Source: an uncultured Collinsella sp. (lineage in GTDB: Bacteria; Actinomycetota; Coriobacteriia; Coriobacteriales; Coriobacteriaceae). From it: DNA of 64,000 nt. The position numbers and the translations under genes are program-made. Shown in pieces: positions 61,189 through 64,000 of the stretch (its first letter is position 1; every line of letters begins with the position of its first letter). The stretch is taken from contig UQUG01000003.1 of NCBI GenBank assembly GCA_900544205.1, forward strand, positions 16,867 through 80,866, written 5' to 3'. The notes below the pieces were generated by a model, which searched no databases, was not told the origin of the DNA, and saw only the letters and a program-made list of their open reading frames with translations.

Positions 61189-63366
61189 ATGAACCTCCGC
61201 TCATCTCTTGCCTGCACCTCGAGCGATATCGCCCGCTGGGGATTGCGCTCCGTCCTTAAGCGCCAGGGCGGCGTACTCCCCGGCCGCATCGCCATGAAAA
61301 TCGACCCCGAGCTGCTAAGCGACCTCGCGGACCTTGTCGACCGCAGCGTGGTGATCACCGGCACCAACGGCAAGACCACCACCTCCAACCTCATCGCCGA
61401 CGCCGTTGCCGCTAGCGGCGCCACCGTGGTATGCAACCGCGCCGGAAACAACATGGAGCCGGGCGTGGTGGGTGCACTGCTCGAGAGCCGCAGCGATCTT
61501 AAGCGTGCCGGCAGCGGCAAGCGCGTAGGCGTCTTTGAGTGCGACGAGCTCTACACGGTGCGCGTCCTGCCCAAGCTCAAGCCGACCTACTTTGTGCTGC
61601 TCAACCTGTTCCGCGACCAGCTGGACCGCTACGGCGAGATCGACCACACCCAGGACGTCATCGCCCACGCACTGGAGCTCTCTCCGACGACAACGCTCAT
61701 CTACAACGCCGACGACCCGTTGTGCGCCTCGATTGCCGCGCGCGTTCCCAACGCGAGCATTGCCTTTGGCATCGACGGCGCCACCAACACCGAGTCCGAC
61801 CGTATTAGCGACTCACGTTTTTGCTCACAGTGCAACGCGCCGCTGGAGTATGACTACGTGCAATACGGCCAGCTCGGCGCCTACCATTGCCCCTCGTGCG
61901 GCTGGGCCCGCCCTGCGCTTGTCCGTCGCGTGACGGGCGTGGAGCTCGGCTGCGACGGCTATGGTTTTGACCTGGTGTTTGGATCTGATTCCAGCGCGCC
62001 AGCCGCACACATCGTCACGCGTTACAACGGCCTGTACATGGTCTACAACGTTGCCGCTGCATTCTTTGCCGCACATGAGTTAGGCGTGGATACAGCGCAC
62101 CTGCAGCCCACGCTCGATGCCTACGTCCCCGCCGGCGGACGCATGGGCCGCTGGGATATCGCCGGCCGCACCGTCGAGGCCAACCTGGCTAAGAATCCCG
62201 TAGGCTTCGATCGACAAATCCAGTCCATCAAGACGGCAGGCGGCAGACTCTGCGCTTTCTTCCTCAACGATAACGATGCCGACGGCCACGATGTATCGTG
62301 GATCTACGACGTCGACTTTGAGCGCATTGCCGACACGCCGGGTCTTGTCGCCTTTGCCGGAGGCACGCGCGCGCACGACATGCAGGTGCGCCTCAAGTAC
62401 GCCGGCATCGATGCCGCGATTATCTCGGACGTCGCGCAGGCAATTGGCGCCGTGGCAGACGAGGCCGCCGATGACACCTTCTACGCCGTCGCCAACTACA
62501 CGGCCTTCCCGCCGCTGGTCAAGGAGCTCGACGGACTGAAGGGTGCCGATGCAGCCACGGTTGCTGCCCGCGCCGTAGCCCGTGCCGACGGCAGCGCTCT
62601 TCCTGTCGGCATTGCGCCAGTCGAGCTTTCGCGCCCGCTGCGCATCGTCTACCTGTATCCCGATGCCCTCAACCTCTACGGCGACGGCGGCAACGTTATC
62701 GCTCTCGAGCGCCGCTGCGCCTGGCGCGGCATCCCCGTTCGCGTGGACGAGGTCCGTATGGGCGAGTCACTCGATCTCACCGATGCCGATATCGTCATGA
62801 TAGGTGGCGGCTCCGACCGCGACCAGCTAGCCGTGGCACACGAGCTGCTCGCCCAAAAAGACAAGGTCGCGGCCTATGTTGAGGACGGCGGCACACTGCT
62901 TGCCATCTGTGGCAGCTATCAGCTGCTCGGCCGTTCGTACTACATGGGCGAGGATCGCATTGAGGGCCTGGGCGTCATTGCCGCCGAAACCGTACGCGGC
63001 TCCGACCGCCTGATCGGCAACGTAGCGGTCAAAACCGATCTGGCACCTGAGCCCTTTGTGGGATTCGAGAACCACGGTGGCCGCACCCTGCTCGACACGG
63101 AGGCAACGCCGCTCGGAACGTCCGTCGTCGCGGGCACCGGCAACAACGGCGACGATGGCCTTGAGGGTCTGATCTACAAGGGCGTCATCGGCACGTACCT
63201 GCACGGGCCGGCGCTGCCCAAGAACCCCGAACTCGCCGACTGGCTGATCGCGCACGCCCTCGAGCGCCGCGGCGATGCGCAGGCCACGGCCCTGCTGCCG
63301 CTCAAAACCCTCGACGACACCTACGAGCACGCCGCCCACGACGCCGCCATGAAGCTCCTCCCCTAG
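61189..63366 (+). CDS. Fused lipid II amidotransferase MurT-GatD
   Basis: A 725-residue protein containing both subunits of the enzyme that amidates D-iGlu of lipid II. The MurT part (about 1-450) has the Mur ligase P-loop VITGTNGKTTTSNL (ATP), an inserted Cys4 ribbon (CSQCNAPLEYDYVQYGQ, Cys212/215 and Cys234/237) and the C-terminal DUF1727 region (KNPVGFDRQIQSIK; NDNDADGHDVSWIYDVDFER). After a short linker the GatD part (about 480-725) has Cys574 in LLAICGSYQLLGRSYYMGED and His672 in GTYLHGPALPKNPELADWL, a class I glutamine amidotransferase dyad. In Staphylococcus and Streptococcus these are two genes. The reading frame is continuous here. It is the last gene of the operon with the two repeat proteins. 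Confidence 0.93.
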   Translation: MNLRSSLACTSSDIARWGLRSVLKRQGGVLPGRIAMKIDPELLSDLADLVDRSVVITGTNGKTTTSNLIADAVAASGATVVCNRAGNNMEPGVVGALLESRSDLKRAGSGKRVGVFECDELYTVRVLPKLKPTYFVLLNLFRDQLDRYGEIDHTQDVIAHALELSPTTTLIYNADDPLCASIAARVPNASIAFGIDGATNTESDRISDSRFCSQCNAPLEYDYVQYGQLGAYHCPSCGWARPALVRRVTGVELGCDGYGFDLVFGSDSSAPAAHIVTRYNGLYMVYNVAAAFFAAHELGVDTAHLQPTLDAYVPAGGRMGRWDIAGRTVEANLAKNPVGFDRQIQSIKTAGGRLCAFFLNDNDADGHDVSWIYDVDFERIADTPGLVAFAGGTRAHDMQVRLKYAGIDAAIISDVAQAIGAVADEAADDTFYAVANYTAFPPLVKELDGLKGADAATVAARAVARADGSALPVGIAPVELSRPLRIVYLYPDALNLYGDGGNVIALERRCAWRGIPVRVDEVRMGESLDLTDADIVMIGGGSDRDQLAVAHELLAQKDKVAAYVEDGGTLLAICGSYQLLGRSYYMGEDRIEGLGVIAAETVRGSDRLIGNVAVKTDLAPEPFVGFENHGGRTLLDTEATPLGTSVVAGTGNNGDDGLEGLIYKGVIGTYLHGPALPKNPELADWLIAHALERRGDAQATALLPLKTLDDTYEHAAHDAAMKLLP

Positions 63367-63373
63367 CACCTCA

Positions 63374-63608
63374 CCACCACAAAGGGGACAGGCACCTTTG
63401 TGGTGGTTTTGACCCATCCCAGCGGTTTGTCTCAATCTGTAACATCTAGACCGTTAAAAGTCGTCTTACTGTTACAGAATGAGATGTTCGTCCCGACGCC
63501 TACCTTTTGTCTCGATCTGTAACAGATAGAGCCAATTTGCCCGCCCAGATGTTACAGATTGAGATATTTGAAAATCGGAATAGAAGCCTACTCCTTTGTG
63601 GTGGTTTT
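63374..63608. repeat. Cluster of palindromic repeats
   Basis: It starts with the palindrome CCACCACAAAGG (63374-63385) and CCTTTGTGGTGG (63395-63406). Two similar inverted repeats follow, 80 bases apart: 63430-63444 with 63470-63484, and 63510-63524 with 63550-63564 (TCTCAATCTGTAACA type, one mismatch each). CCTTTGTGGTGGTTTT recurs at 63593-63608. It is non-coding and lies between murT-gatD and tRNA-Glu. Probably interspersed palindromic units. Confidence 0.75.
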
Positions 63609-63664
63609 CCAGTTTGCCAACGATATACGCGCCGGCAAAAAAGTCTGCTATACTCTTTCCCGCT

Positions 63665-63741
63665 GTCCCCATCGTCTAGCGGCCAAGGACGCCACCCTTT
63701 CAAGGTGGATATCGCGGGTTCGAATCCCGCTGGGGGCACCA
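63665..63741 (+). tRNA. tRNA-Glu (anticodon UUC)
   Basis: A complete cloverleaf: acceptor GTCCCCA with TGGGGGC, D-arm region TCGTCTAGCGGCCAAGGA, anticodon stem CCACC with GGTGG around loop CTTTCAA (anticodon TTC), T-arm GCGGGTTCGAATCCCGC, discriminator A and an encoded CCA. A TATACT box lies about 12 bases upstream. The 3' end is duplicated within the direct repeat that follows. The antisense frame (with PPAGFEPAISTLKG) is a known translation artefact of this tRNA. Confidence 0.95.
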
Positions 63742-64000
63742 TTTGAGATGTGAAGCCCGTTACCAATTCGGTAGCGGGCTTTTTGCTACCGATATGCCGG
63801 GATTCGAACCCGACAGGGTGCGGAGCTGAGGAAACGCGCAAGCGTTTTCCAGCGCAGCACGCAAGGAGCGAAGCGACGCAGCGAAAGCGGGCGGCGCCAG
63901 CCGCACGCGGACATCCCGCTGGGGGCACCATTTGAGATGTGAAGCCCGTTACCAATTCGGTAGCGGGCTTTTTGCTACCGATATGCCGGGATTCGAACCC
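63724..64000. repeat. Direct repeat of tRNA-Glu 3' end and terminator, 189-base period
   Basis: Bases 63724-63811 recur exactly as 63913-64000, where the window ends. The 88-base unit holds the tRNA 3' end (from the T-arm), CCA, terminator and a reversed T-arm-like word (CCGGGATTCGAACCC). The 101 bases between are GC-rich with GCGAAGCGACGCAGCGAAAG-type words. The repeat may continue beyond the window. Confidence 0.85.
63742..63780 (+). terminator. Terminator after tRNA-Glu
   Basis: AGCCCGTTACC pairs with GGTAGCGGGCT (one G-U), then TTTTT. It is repeated exactly 189 bases downstream as part of the direct repeat. Confidence 0.75.

Noticed and set aside
63500..63955. 151-codon minus-strand ORF containing PPAGFEPAISTLKG
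   Set aside because: It is the antisense translation of tRNA-Glu and its repeat, a known spurious protein family.

Overview
The window is chromosomal DNA from a high-GC anaerobic actinobacterium, most likely a gut Coriobacteriia of the Collinsella type. The inference rests on strong purine-rich ribosome binding sites, a LAGTGD cell-wall sorting motif, a free-standing second GyrB/GyrA-like pair, MurT/GatD peptidoglycan amidation and a fermentative dehydrogenase cluster. No database search was possible, so the genus is an inference.

Layout. 1-2.3 kb: edge of an unknown gene, a small broken gene, and a PadR/DUF1700 operon. 2.5-8.5 kb: a LuxR regulator and a 1455-residue cell-wall anchored surface protein. 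8.5-16.1 kb: an XRE/membrane protein pair, the topoisomerase pair, an AAA ATPase with DUF4143, and a flavin reductase. 16.1-48.3 kb: accessory DNA. 48.3-64 kb: core genes, namely guaA, L-asparaginase, ychF, a polyferredoxin-like protein, two GldA-type dehydrogenases, an iron alcohol dehydrogenase, two paralogous repeat proteins, a fused MurT-GatD, and tRNA-Glu(UUC).

The accessory block is the main result. A 12-base motif (YTAYTCCCACTC) that encodes the Glu-Trp-Glu-stop end of guaA occurs at the real guaA 3' end (48314) and, in the same orientation, at 43561, 38095, 19432, 16684 and 16146. I read these as attachment sites of elements stacked one after another in the guaA 3' end. The largest segment (19.4-38.1 kb) is an integrative mobilizable element: excisionase, tyrosine integrase, MobC-like proteins, VapE-type ATPase, HUH relaxase and VirD4-like coupling protein but no other conjugation genes. 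Its cargo is two lipoprotein/zinc-ribbon proteins, a DUF2958 protein and a Type III-like restriction system whose methylase is preceded by a 55-residue ribbon-helix-helix-like gene and a perfect 24-bp palindromic operator. The 38.1-43.6 kb segment has a possible orphan toxin/immunity pair and RloA/RloB-type (AbiL-like) phage defence genes followed by a double-zinc-finger protein. The 43.6-48.3 kb segment has a Mef-like efflux pump and an Msr-like ABC-F ribosome protection protein behind a consensus promoter, an 11-codon leader peptide and a textbook attenuator. The two leftmost segments are decayed and carry a ToxN/TenpN-like toxin, a frameshifted YjdF and gene fragments.

The strongest candidates for something new are the stacked guaA islands with conserved nested hairpins at their ends, the drug-attenuated efflux/ABC-F operon, the RloA-RloB-zinc finger trio, the RHH-controlled restriction operon with a perfect 19-bp hairpin inside mod, and the MurT-GatD fusion.
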